From: Solenopsis invicta
Taxonomy: Eukaryota; Arthropoda; Insecta; Hymenoptera; Formicidae
DNA length: 64,000 bases
Direction of reading: 5' to 3'
Assembly (NCBI RefSeq): GCF_016802725.1
Contig: NC_052679.1
Coordinates: 23,927,561-23,991,560 of the forward strand
The number at the start of each line of letters is the position of its first letter. Positions within the stretch are counted from its first letter, which is position 1. The translations under genes and the position numbers were made by a program. This document shows, piece after piece, positions 49,201 through 59,970 of this stretch. The notes under the pieces were generated by a model, which saw only the letters and a list, made by a program, of their open reading frames with translations, searched no databases and was not told where the DNA came from.

Positions 49201-49789
49201 TTTACTAGATGTGGTCATACAGTATTTATTATTTTTGGGTAACGAGTTCCTACATGAGAATTTATAAAAGAAAGAAATGTCACATCTTATTTACTTCTCA
49301 TAAAATATAAGTATTGCGTTATAATATCTATGTATTCTATCTCTTTGTAATATTATTATGAAATTGTTATTATCTACAAAACATTTATTCGAATAATAGA
49401 AATTTATTATTTTCACGTATTTTAATCATGTTATTACAATAGAAAACATTTTTTTCACTACAGTAGACTGTATTATGCTTGAACGTGTGAATTTCAGTTA
49501 TTACAATTGGTAAACTTTACTCTTTCGTAATTAAAAAGGTATTATAGTCTCGACATTTTTATTATATTACGATTTTTGTCTCTAAATAATCTTGGGAGTA
49601 CTTCAGGAGAGTTTTCAGAAGAAAATGCAATAATAATATCTTCAGAGAAACTTTCAAAATTATAAATTATACAAGAAAATATAAGATAATATTGTAATAC
49701 ATTATGTTTTTGCTAAAATATGTTCAATTATGTCGATATGTATTCTAGTACATTTTGTGTAATCAATATATAATTATCTCGCAATATCC
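46201..49789. other. long AT-rich stretch
   Basis: Only short frames (46995-47231, 47714-47985) without motifs. At 47538-47563 a very strong pyrimidine tract and AG precede a weak donor. A word at about 48031 (agggtgtcccaccattagc) resembles a common insect repeat end, but no boundary could be drawn. Confidence 0.45.
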
Positions 49790-50020
49790 GCATGTACAAG
49801 ATCCACGAATCACGAGACTAGATGCATCGCTAATTGATTAACGCTGACAGTGTAGCCGGCCAGCCGCTAATAATCGTGATGCCGCCTGAACTTCAACCTC
49901 GATAAGAAGCGACTTCCTCGATCGATGTGCCCGCCGCGGCGGTTAATTAATGTTCTCGGGTATTTGCGTCGTGAGACAGGACCAGATCGATAAATTTAGG
50001 AGGGCGTGGAGACTAGTTTG
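49790..50020. promoter_or_regulatory. isolated CpG-rich island in an AT desert
   Basis: About 230 bases rich in CG, GCCGCC and CCGCGG words, with a TTAATTAATT-type core, set sharply within very AT-rich DNA and holding no good frame. It lies about 640 bases upstream of the exon candidate at 50658. A conserved enhancer or splicing element is a guess from composition and position only. Confidence 0.25.
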
Positions 50021-50657
50021 CGTGTAACATTAGATAATTGTCTTTCTCTCTACCTTGGCCAATTATACAAAGATCTATTTTGAAATTATCAGCACTTCTA
50101 TCCTAAGATAAAATTGTTGCGCAAATTTAACTGATCATTTAAATTTATCAAATTTGTATAAAATTAATATTTGCATTAAATTATTCGTGTAGTTTGTAAC
50201 ATAAAGACTACATTTAGCAATCTTCCTCACAATTTATCGTAATTTCGTGTAATAAATTTATATAATTGTAAAATAATGTTTTATTGTTTTTATTTGTATA
50301 TGCGTAATAGTTTTTAATAATATTTAATATAACATCATACCACAGTAATCTTTAAAATCAACAATAAATCTCATATCTTAGAATCATATCATTGATATTT
50401 TTGTTCAATAAAATTTGAAGCTAATAATATTGCCACATTGATTAATAGAATTTAATTATAAGAAATTATTTAAATGAAATTTAAACTTTTTTCTCAAGTG
50501 ATTTTCTTATATTTTTTTCTCTTGCTGTCATATAAACGTATAAAGATGGATTGGTAAGAGAATCTTTCATTTCGTATTTAAGTTATTACAAGATCAATAA
50601 CTCCATCCGCAGCTCAGGCCGGAGTTGTCTTGCTCAATTTTCTTGCCTTCATTTCAG
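50021..50657. other. AT-rich putative intron end
   Basis: AT-rich until 50.58 kb; the last 30 bases are a strong pyrimidine tract and AG acceptor. Confidence 0.4.
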
Positions 50658-50687
50658 AAATGTTGCGCGTACGTATCAGCTTCATTC
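50658..50687 (+). CDS. candidate 30-base cassette microexon (C)
   Basis: The acceptor is strong (ttttcttgccttcatttcag) and the donor is GTGAGT, after attc. At 30 bases it is a multiple of three. All three frames are open: phase 0 gives KCCAYVSASF; after two bases it gives MLRVRISFI with one base left. It can be inserted between the candidates at 20021 and 51117 in either of their shared frames without a stop. A GTACGT inside (50669) is an alternative weak donor. Function is unknown. Confidence 0.35.
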
Positions 50688-51116
50688 GTGAGTTTGCAAC
50701 TTCTGCGGCCTGTGGAACGAGGTACTTTAAACTGATTGCGAGTGATGTGCTGGTGTATCATGCCTAACATGACGTAGCAATCAGGTTGCCGTGGTGCCTT
50801 GAGTTTTGATATAACCATAGCAGGGTGCTCCCCCGTGCATTTATGAATACGTTTGCATTCGGCCTAGCAAACGTTTCTTGCAATAACGCTGGCGCGTGAT
50901 GTTTTTGTTGGAATCAGGAAAAGATCGTAATACGTCGTAATAAGTCGAGATGCGCAGTTAATTTTTGATGATAACGTAACTTTGCGCCGGAAGGCCATTT
51001 ATGAAATTGCTCCCTTTGGAGAACCGAATATTTCCCGGCTATCCTTCAAGCCCGCGAAAAATAGTCGGGCTAGGCGTTCCCTACCAATCTAATAAAAACT
51101 TCATTCTCCGTTTCAG
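50688..51116. other. short putative intron
   Basis: Balanced composition, about 430 bases between two exon candidates, ending in a clean 3' splice region. No frame or repeat of note. Confidence 0.35.
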
Positions 51117-51164
51117 ATCCGTTCGGTGTCCAATTCTCGCACGAAGATAATTCACTGCTACTCG
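51117..51164 (+). CDS. candidate 48-base cassette microexon (D)
   Basis: Acceptor ttcattctccgtttcag and donor ctcg followed by GTAAGT are both excellent. The length is 48 bases. Two frames are open: phase 0 gives IRSVSNSRTKIIHCYS, and the frame after two bases gives PFGVQFSHEDNSLLL with one base left. The third frame has a stop. Both open frames are continuous with candidates B and C. If phase 0 is right, it joins directly to the phase-0 start of the 136-codon frame at 55019. I do not recognise the peptide. Confidence 0.45.
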
Positions 51165-52741
51165 GTAAGTCCATCAGCCAAACAATTAGACGGTTTCCTT
51201 TCCGTCTGCGTTCTGCATGTCGCGTCGCCGAGAGATACAGCCCGCGTCCGTATTCCTGCGTACATACAGCAGCATCTGCACGATAATCGTCCCGCTCCGC
51301 CGTTCCGTTTCGAAGGCAATGAAAATTGCAAGGGATAGATGCGTTGCGCAACTGTAATCCGAGCCGCGTACATACAAACACGCGGCCTCGGGCTCGAGTG
51401 CATGCGAGCCTCCACACGAGCCTGTGCACGAGGGTGGCTCGGGAAATACAGAGACGGACGAAACTGAGTTAACTCATAGACTGGTGCAGCTATTTACCGA
51501 CGCAATCGTTCGTAACCCGAGCATCGTCGTTCCGTAGGAAAATACGAGCAAGTTCTCGAATCAGACCCGGCGGAACAGTTGAGTTGCAGAGACACGCTCG
51601 AATTGCCGCATACCTTTCTTACCCCATCCGCTCCGTCCCGATCCGTTGTCGAATCGATATCGCGATCGCGCGCGATCGTGCTGAATTGCCTCCCTTATCC
51701 AGGGAAATTCCTCGGCAAACTTTTAATCTACTCCGCGCGCGAGTCCGATCCTCTGAGCTTCAATCGCTTCGCTTTCCGCTCCTTTTTTCTACCCGCTTTC
51801 CTCTTCTAATATACTAATGCACGCTGCTACCCTCGATACTGCACCATCATCCGCGGACTACTTTTTATGCCGCGAAAACTCAATTAATCTCAAGACGTTC
51901 CGTTCTTTTCCTGCGGTGAAAAAACCATCCTCTTCTTTTATCGATCATCTATTTCTAAGCGTTTCTTTTCGCCTCATCATTTGCGCAACGTATTTTTCAA
52001 TTTAAAAAATTTCACGTTTACTCTATTTAATGAAAATTATATAGCCGTAATTTATTGACTTTACATATTAAAAATAGTTAACAAAATTTAATTAAATAAA
52101 CTTTCTTTTTTTTAATATTATTTATATCCACAGTTAAAATCTCTATGAATTTTTATACAGAATTGACTTCTAAAATTATAAACGTTATCAGCGCTTCAAT
52201 AATTTAAAATTAAATCTAGACAAAGATCAGATAAATTCCATGTGAACGTATCGCTTAGACAAGATAGAGATGATTTAATATTAAATTTATCTTTTTAAAT
52301 AAAAGATACAATTATTTCATTTTATCGAAATAATTTTGAGATATCGCTGTTGAGCGAAACAATTTAAGATATAAAAACAACATGTGCACATTTTTATTTA
52401 TAAATTTTTATTTCTTCTAAAGACAAGTGTTCATTGAATAATTCAACCTGACAAATTAATAATCTTTTGATTTGGATCAGTTAATACTTACGCAAATAAA
52501 AATCAAAGTTGAAAAATATAGATGAAATGTGTAACTCACATTATAATATGACTAATAAAATTGACTGTAGTTTTGGGGCAATTTTTGCTGCATTCCGCTA
52601 CTGTTTTTAGATTTGTTGCAATTTGTTATCATTTTTTCTGTTAAAATACACAGTAACTTAGAAACTGAAGCCAGGAGTAATATTTCATACTTATTATTTA
52701 TATTAAATTATAGTAGATAATTTGAAAACGGTAACACTTTT
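51165..52741. other. CpG-rich to 51.8 kb, then AT-rich putative intron
   Basis: The CpG-rich part carries several overlapping frames on both strands (for example minus 51070-51429, 119 codons) that lack motifs and overlap the exon at 51117. AT-rich after 52 kb. Confidence 0.4.
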
Positions 52742-52789
52742 TATATCTAAGATAAAGCTATTTTTTCTTGCTTATCTTAGATAATTTTA
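52742..52789. repeat. short hairpin, atctaagataa arms
   Basis: atctaagataaagc pairs with gcttatcttagat across an AT-rich loop; flanking gtaacac and atgttac words suggest a slightly larger decayed palindrome. Confidence 0.7.
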
Positions 52790-55018
52790 TATAACAGCAT
52801 ACAGTAAATGTTACACATGCCTGCATCGTTTTTTTTTTAAATTGGATAACAATTGTATGCCGCTATACAATTTTCATTTTGCTGCAATTTTTAAACCGTA
52901 TTTCAAGCTTGTACATAGATTCAGACCATAACTTTCAACAAATGGTTCAGTTTTTTCGATAGAAAAAAAAATTACTGCGGCGTTTCCAGCAACCGAGCAA
53001 GTTAGCGCACGTCCGTTGTTGTTGAAGTTATCTGAGTGATTTCCTTTTTCGAATCACGCACATAACCTGCCGACAGAGCCGAAACTGGCTCCGAGGTTCT
53101 AATTTCGCCCAAATCCGTTTTATTCTCCCTACTCGTCCATTTCTTTTCCCTCGTGGCAGTTGTATACGTCGATTCTTTCCCCTGCCGGAGTTAGATAATT
53201 GCTTTCCCTATCGAAACGTTGTTCTTACGAAGATGAACAGCTTCCTTCCCCGTTCCCACTCATTAATGTTTGCTTTATCAGAAATTTAAATGTAGTACAC
53301 ATTACTAAAGATTTATTTGAATAATACAACATCATAAATATTCCAGTTTCTTTTTAAGGATTTAGAAAATTATTTGCAAATTTATTCACGTAAACACAGC
53401 GCAATCCTCGAGATACTCTCTTTGTAAACTAATTTATCGATTTGCATGCATCTGCAATGCATGGAAATATATTTCCTAGCATTGTCGGCGCGTTTGGTCT
53501 TGATTGCGATTTTTCACCATTAAATTCTGCGAGAAATGTAGCAGAAAGGGACGGCCAAACTTTGTCTATTAAGCCTGCGACACAATGTAAGTACATGAGC
53601 ACGTAAGCAGGAAACCTCTTAGTACTTCCAACTACTTCGAAAGACGCAATTACATATTTCTTAATGTGTACGGCGTACGTGCTTAGGTTACGTGCTACTT
53701 TCACCTTTTAAGATAACGACGAAGCTACAATAGGTAGATCGCGCTTGTAAAAAAATTATTTATGCAAAAACAATGTATTATAGTGGTGTATACATATCTA
53801 GCAACATGTCTTTTCATATTTTTAAATATTCAAATATTAGAAATAACTGAGATAACGTAAATTATTTTGACGACGGTGACAATTTTTAAAATTTGTTTTG
53901 CATTTCTTTTACAAAATCAAATTGCAGTACTAGACCGATCATATTATCTGTGATTAATGGTAACAGAATCTAATTTTTATTAAATACTTTATAAGATATA
54001 TTTATTTATATTGGGAAATAATATAATCTTTTCGTTATATAATCGAAATCATTTACGATTCTTTCTATTGCGTTAAAGCGAAATGTCGGTCTCTTTCCTT
54101 CGTCAAATATTATTTTCTCTTTTGAGTTAAGAATCTGTAAAAATGGCGGAAGGGTCGCATGCCTTGCCACATTATCCAAGACTCCTGCTACTCCCTTGAG
54201 AATGTAAGACAAGCAGACCTAATGCTCACAGAGTAGCAATATGGCAGCAGCAGTCGCGAAACATTTGCTCCCTTAATCTAACGTAAGACGGTGCCTGAGG
54301 CGGGTTATTGAATTGTGAAGACTGCTCTCTTCAGTAACAATGCGCCTTATTCGCAAGCTAATATTTCTCTTAATCAAAAAAAAAAAAAAAAAAAAGAAAA
54401 GAGAAAAATGACAAAGGCATTTCCGATACGCTTACTGTTTCGCCAAATCGTTTGGATATGAAACGCAACAGATTATTGATGTTGAGATATGTTTTGCTAC
54501 GCAAGACAATTGCTTCAACTTTAAAACACACGAGTTATCGAGCTATCGCAGAGACAAAAAGTATACGTACAGCGCGAATAATTACTGACAACTGAGTTCT
54601 AAATAATTTCTTCGCGTTTTTCTGCCGTACCTTTAATCGCGAATGAGGCGTATATATTTGCAGATTGCTGGATTTATCATCTCAGAAAGATATCAACTGT
54701 TCCTTCCCCGCAAACGGTTCCCTTAATGCGTTATGCAATCTGCTTTTATCAGATATTTATTCAAGACATTTCTAAATGGGAAGATGTAGATACGGCGACG
54801 TTGATATTACTTCCAATCTAAATATAATTCTCCCCCTGAGATTTACTTTCCACCGGTAATTTGCAGACCTGTTATTGCAATCCATTATTGCTGACTGTCT
54901 GCATCGTAACCAGGCATATTGCGAATATTTAGCATTTTCTGGAGACACAGAGAAGGCGGGAGAGGGCAGGGCCTGCTTCCCGTTCTAGCGCACGCCCGAA
55001 CGTGAATCATTTCCGTAG
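52790..55018. other. putative intron
   Basis: A 20-base poly-A run lies at 54376-54395. A 55-codon open stretch follows a weak acceptor at 54658, and a 39-base block at 54847 has an acceptor but a poor donor; I reject both. Otherwise unremarkable. Confidence 0.4.
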
Positions 55019-55429
55019 TCATATGACGTCCAATATTATTGGACTTGCCGCGATGCGAAAAATATCGCTGGCGCAGATGCGCTATTACGTGGGCGAGAAA
55101 TAAGATGCGAGACACGAGACCGGTTGATCTGCGGACCCTTCGACGATCGTATAGTTTCTCTGCGGAAACTGGCGGCTAGGTCTAGGAAGAGAGCATCTTA
55201 TCCACCCCCTAGGAAAGGCCCCATCTTTCCGGTCGGTGATCCACGAAGTAGAGAACCCAACCCCTCTATTCACTCCACCTATTCTCCCTCATCTTTTCTC
55301 TCACCATCGAAGAAGAAATCGATTTCCTTCCGCCTAGGGGAACGGTACGGTCCTCACAAAATAGCCAGTCGCATTTATTCTAACGACTCCCAGCAGAGTC
55401 GGCGAATGCTATCGAGCGATGCGACGTAG
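55019..55429 (+). CDS. candidate terminal coding exon, 136 codons
   Basis: Open from just after TAG at 55016-55018, which itself could be the end of a TAG acceptor (aatcatttccgtag), to TAG at 55427. It has no ATG near its start, so it fits an internal or last exon. It begins SYDVQYYWTCRDAKNIAGAD, passes a basic segment (SLRKLAARSRKRASYPPPRK), then a Ser/Pro-rich linker, and ends NDSQQSRRMLSSDAT. No membrane segment or known domain is seen. Codons are not CpG-driven, unlike nearby noise. The phase-0 start would join directly to candidate D read in phase 0. The acceptor pyrimidine tract is only moderate. A disordered cytoplasmic tail is one possible reading. Confidence 0.35.
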   Translation, partial: SYDVQYYWTCRDAKNIAGADALLRGREIRCETRDRLICGPFDDRIVSLRKLAARSRKRASYPPPRKGPIFPVGDPRSREPNPSIHSTYSPSSFLSPSKKKSISFRLGERYGPHKIASRIYSNDSQQSRRMLSSDAT

Positions 55430-56705
55430 TCTCTAGATTTTAGAGCTAACGTCATAGATATATATGCTGCGTAAACCATAGAAAACTATACTATATATAC
55501 AGCATGAATCGTAAGAAAGCATACGATTTTGATCAACAGTTTCAGCATGTGCGGAATTTATGTTTTTTATTATTTATGTTGTTTACAAAAGTTTTCAAGA
55601 AACGTTTGCTATTTGTAGATTTAATTTTATTATATTCAATTATATAACAATAATCAGAGTTTACCACCAAGAAAAACACGGAAAACCTGATATTTTCAGG
55701 AAACTTATCTTTTATTCTTGAGAATCATAGAAATTTTCAAGGAATTTTATTGATACTCGGGGACAATTTTAGAATTTTACTTTCAAATTTAAACTTTCTA
55801 TCTCTTTTTACCTGAGAAGGTTATTTCTTTGATCATTTTTTTCTTGGAAATGCAAAATTGATTACTAATAAATATTGTATATATATCTATATATTATACA
55901 TTTTCTTGTGATTTACGAATTTTTATTCAAAAAATTAAGGACAATATAGAATACATTATTCTAAATTGGTTGTCTATTTAATCACTTTTCGTATATTTTC
56001 GATAAACTACAGAGATCCGCGTATTGCAGACAGATCATTATATTCCATATTTAGTTAATATTATATTGTGTTTTTTTAGCACTTTCTTAAATCCATGTTT
56101 TCTTCTTTATGATTATATGATTAAGAAACATTATACGATATAATAAAATGAACTTATTTCAATGCTTCATTAAATTTTTTAATCTTACTTGCAATTTTGA
56201 ATAAAATTCTTGGTATTCTTTTACAAAATTTGAGTAGAGGAAAGTCATCAATACTGACATAACACTTTGTTTTCGAAGATTTCTTAAACAAAAGCTAAAC
56301 AGCAAAGCTTTATAAACATGAATACAAATTATAAAGTATCTTCTATCAGATATAGCAGTTTTTGTAATACTGTAGTTGAAAATTTTCAAGTTATTGTTTG
56401 CTCTCACGGAAAGAGAGGTGTGTCATTTTATGCTGTATGTACAACAATTTTATATTCCCAATAGCAGTACGAATAAAATATGAAACAGAAATATATAAAA
56501 CATAAGATTAGCAGTCCTATGTCACAGCGGTTCTTAGTGCTGAATAATAATTTTTAATTTTTACAATCTCCAGCTTATTTGAATTGCATGTCGCATGTTC
56601 ATCGGACTTGAAACACTGTTATGAAGCCTGAATACGTAATATTAATGCTTTAGCTTTTATAAAATTTTTCCTCTCCTAAAATAATTGTATTGTGAAAAAA
56701 ATAAC
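55430..56705. other. AT-rich stretch, with left copy of a 55-base duplication
   Basis: AT-rich. The stretch 56497-56551 (gattagcagtcctatgtcac and following) recurs with a few changes at 57023-57082. Confidence 0.5.
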
Positions 56706-56785
56706 ACATCAGCCAGGATTCGAACCTGGATTTGTCTTTCCGTGCGAGTGTCCTATTGACTACCATTTTGACTACCAAGACATGT
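56706..56785 (-). pseudogene. tRNA-like remnant or SINE head
   Basis: On the minus strand a perfect B-box and T-arm are present (ccagg-ttcgaat-cctgg) about 30 bases after an A-box-like word (tggtagtcaatagg). The spacing fits an internal RNA polymerase III promoter. An anticodon arm and a matching acceptor stem cannot be folded, and the A-box region is duplicated (tggtagtcaaaa, tggtagtcaata). It is therefore not a working tRNA gene. A tRNA-derived SINE head or a tRNA pseudogene is most likely. Confidence 0.65.
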
Positions 56786-56891
56786 AGTGATACTTATTGC
56801 AATAATTAATATAGTAATCATTTTATGTGAAATGAATGTCGTCTTTAAACAATGTGCAGTAAACAATAATAAGTTAAATCCGAACATCCAA

Positions 56892-57014
56892 GGATGCGTT
56901 CAGATTTCCCACCCGGGTGCACCCAAATGTCGTTTTATCTTTGTTGTTTACCGAATGTTAAACAAGGATAGAATGATGCTTGGGTGCACTCGGATGAGGA
57001 ATCTGAACGCAGCC
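56892..57014. mobile_element. 123-base MITE with GGNTGCGTTCAGAT ends
   Basis: Left end ggatgcgttcagattt and right end aaatctgaacgcagcc-like (aatctgaacgcagcc) are inverted repeats, and pairing continues inward (gggtgcacccaa against ttgggtgcac). CAA directly flanks both ends and could be a 3-base target duplication. The 3-base duplication and end sequence recall PIF/Harbinger-type MITEs; that assignment is inference. It lies between the tRNA-like remnant and the right copy of the 55-base duplication. Confidence 0.78.
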
Positions 57015-57022
57015 CAAAATGT

Positions 57023-57082
57023 GAAACATAAAGATAGCAGGCCTATGTCAGTCACAGCGATTCTTAATGTTGAGTAATAATA
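57023..57082. repeat. right copy of a diverged 55-base duplication
   Basis: Matches 56497-56551 in order (aaacataa, agcag-cctatgtca, cacagcg-ttctta, tgagtaataat) with scattered substitutions and a short insertion. The two copies bracket the tRNA-like remnant and the MITE. Confidence 0.75.
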
Positions 57083-59527
57083 TAAATAAAAGAGAAATAT
57101 AAACAGTGCTAGATAGCTACAAATATGTAAAATGATCTAATATTATCAATAATATACTTGCTGTTGTTCAAACTGCAATTTGCAAGAGAAAATTGTGCAA
57201 TTTTATTTTCGCTTTTCAACAATTCGTTTTTAGCAGATAAAAAAAAGCTATGAATGTATAGATTTTTATTTCTTTAATTATCTCAGCAGCTCATGCTTAT
57301 ATCAGTACAGTGCAATATTAATTTCCGCGAAATAAGAGGGCCGCTTTAGGAGAGCTATGTCAGTATTGCCGACTTTCCTCTAACACTTTTATGTTTAATT
57401 TTATTACTGAAATTTACATAAAAAGATATATTTAAAAATAGCATATGAAAATAAAGTTCAATCTTTTATAATAGTGATGTACAAGTGTTATTGTTAATGT
57501 CAGCTTAAATAACGCAACATAACATATATTTCTTTTTCTTTTTTAATATGTTTCTTTCTTATATGTTTCTTTCTTAATATGTTTCTTTCTTTCTTAACAT
57601 AATAATTTTGAACGTAAAGTGATGTAGAAAAACGTTTTTCAATTGATTGATTATGTAACAGCAACTTGCTTAAATTAAAAAGGCAAACGATAGCAACTCG
57701 TTCATGTATGAGAAGCTGAAAGCATCATTTGTTTGTTAAAATCGATTTTTTGAAGATTAGGGGAATGACTTGCCTCTTGTGCGAGATACCTAAGAACATT
57801 TATTTTTATGACGCCGAAGAAAAGTGAGTAAACGACGAAATAAACGTATAATAATGATTCGATATTGGGGGAAAGCTGCGACAAGAGCTCTTAAGCTATC
57901 TAGTTGGAGGATTTCAAGGAGCAAAAAAGAGATATACATTCATAATGTAAAACGTACTTTGGATATGAAACGTACTAGCGATAGAAAATTGTTTTCATGG
58001 CTAATAAAATTTTTTTATCTTGTAGATGTAAAAGAAATATATTAATAGATTTGGAAACCTAATATTTAAATACTTATCTTAATTAATTAAATACTTGATA
58101 TTTTAAGCAAAATGCCATGTTTATATTTTTCTTTTGTTTATATTATTATTGTTACATGGTATTATCAGGATTTGCCATTATCTATGCAAAATTATGTAGA
58201 TAATATAAAAAATAGATTTACTTTGTTTTTATCTAGATGAAAAAAGCGCTAACTTTTTAAATTATCTAAAATAATGTGAACAATAAATATTGTTCTTGTA
58301 GTCTCAATTTTCAAGTTATCATGTATTTTAACAAGAAACTTTTTTAAAGTGGTAAAAATGGGGTTGCTTTCCAAAATCGGTATTGAAAATTTATAGTATA
58401 CCTTACGTGAACTATATAGATTTTTAGTACTGCCAGTATATATCGAAACGCAACTTAGATTGCACAGATCAATAGTACAGTATAAAAATTGTCCCAAAAC
58501 TATAAATTCGAAAACTTTTACAAGAAATTTTATCAGTTATATAATGTGAGTTTTATATTTTTTCTTCTTTTTAACTATGATTTTTATTTGAATATTGATT
58601 TCAAAGAGGAATATATTTTATTAGATTAAATTACTTGAAGAACTTTTCTTTTTGAAAAATAAAATTATAAAAATATTTATATATTGTTTTCATATTCTAA
58701 ATTGTTGTGCTTAATAATAATATTATCTAAAAATTTATCTGGATCAAATCATATTTAATTTTATCTTTTATTTATATAAATTAAAATTAAATTATCATTA
58801 TTTTATCTAAGCGCAACACTGGGTATTATATTACATCCATTTTTTTTTTTTTTAATCTGAGTTGTATTAATAGTATAATAATTTCTTTATGTCTGTCTTA
58901 AAACACATTTTATATACTCAGTTTTTTGAAGACTTTTCAACAAATTTTCTCGCTGTCGCGTCATCACCCGAGACGCGATCATCCTTTTCCGTAGGAAGGA
59001 TTTCTATCTTGTGCATGTCACTTGTCGAGGAGATTCACAATTCAGTCTACCAGATTGATTTTCTTGAGATTAGGGCTCTAGTAAGCCGGCGCCCCGGCTG
59101 CATTAACTTCTTTTTTCTATGAGCCAGGGTGCATCACCGGTTCTAATAACATATTCCACCGCATGACGTTCTTTTACTCATCAAAATGCACGCGTTCAAG
59201 AATGTAATATCGTTCGCGCTAAAAGCTGTTCTCTGAGGCCTTGTTATTACAAGGAGAGATTTTTACCCGTAAATCTTCGCCCTTTTATTCGCAGGAGAGG
59301 CAGATAGTTGCAATTTATGCGTTTCACGAACGATTCTTAAGAATAACGTAGCTACATAAATTGAGAATCTTTGCAATATTTTCTTTGTTGCGTGCTGCTT
59401 CAAGTCGCGGTATAATGAGAGAGAGACATTTTTTTTGTTCGCTGCGAATTGTTTGTTTCTGCTCACTCTTGCAAAAACTTCCTTTCTTTATTACTTTGAT
59501 AAAATACGTTTATTAAGTATTCCGACG
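57083..59527. other. AT-rich stretch
   Basis: A 16-base T-rich unit (aatatgtttctttctt) is repeated about three times at 57545-57596. Frames at 57702-58045 and 58249-58497 lack motifs. A GTGAGT at 57825 lacks an acceptor partner. Confidence 0.5.
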
Positions 59528-59557
59528 GAGAGAGAGAGAGAGAGAGAGGGGGGGGGA
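59528..59557. repeat. GA repeat followed by a G run
   Basis: (GA)10 followed by about eight G residues. Confidence 0.95.
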
Positions 59558-59616
59558 GAACTTTTCTGCAATTCGTAAAAGGATAATATCATTACCAAAA
59601 CGATTGCAATGGTTAA

Positions 59617-59970
59617 ATAATAACGTATCATTTGGCAGCCGTTAAGCTGCCCGGTCTACGCGAATGCAAACGGGACACGGGGTACGGGCTGCATTTCTGC
59701 GAGGGTGTCGTAATGGTCGATGACTTTATTGCGTTCCATTCGATCTCTCGGAGTCGTGCCGTACGATACGGGGAAACGGACACTTTCTCTATCAAGCGGG
59801 AATGTATTCTCGAACACGATACTACGCTCGATTTGTTATACGGCGGCAATAAGTTTTCGCGGGAACGAGATTGGCGCAGCGAGATCGGCGCGGCGGGCGT
59901 TACGATCGACCTCGATGTTATATTTATTAAGACGTTATTTAGAAACGGCATCGAAGTGCCATCGGAATAA
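59617..59970 (+). CDS. 117-codon frame with balanced composition, unassigned
   Basis: Open from 59617 to TAA at 59968, with no ATG before codon 35 or so. It includes RECKRDTGYGLHFCEGVVMV and later FSIKRECILEHDTTLDLLYG. The Asp, Glu, Gly and aromatic content looks protein-like, but a minus-strand frame (59628-59987) with an ATG start is open over the same bases, so composition may explain both. A possible acceptor (tatcatttggcag) would give a phase-1 start. It could be an exon of the plus-strand gene beyond 55 kb, or chance. Confidence 0.18.
   Translation: MITYHLAAVKLPGLRECKRDTGYGLHFCEGVVMVDDFIAFHSISRSRAVRYGETDTFSIKRECILEHDTTLDLLYGGNKFSRERDWRSEIGAAGVTIDLDVIFIKTLFRNGIEVPSE

Noticed and set aside
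54659..54824. 55-codon open stretch after ttgcag
   Set aside because: Acceptor lacks a pyrimidine tract and there is no donor or polyadenylation evidence.
54847..54905. Possible 39-base exon after a good acceptor
   Set aside because: Phase fits, but the donor (GTAACC) is poor and the block has no other support.
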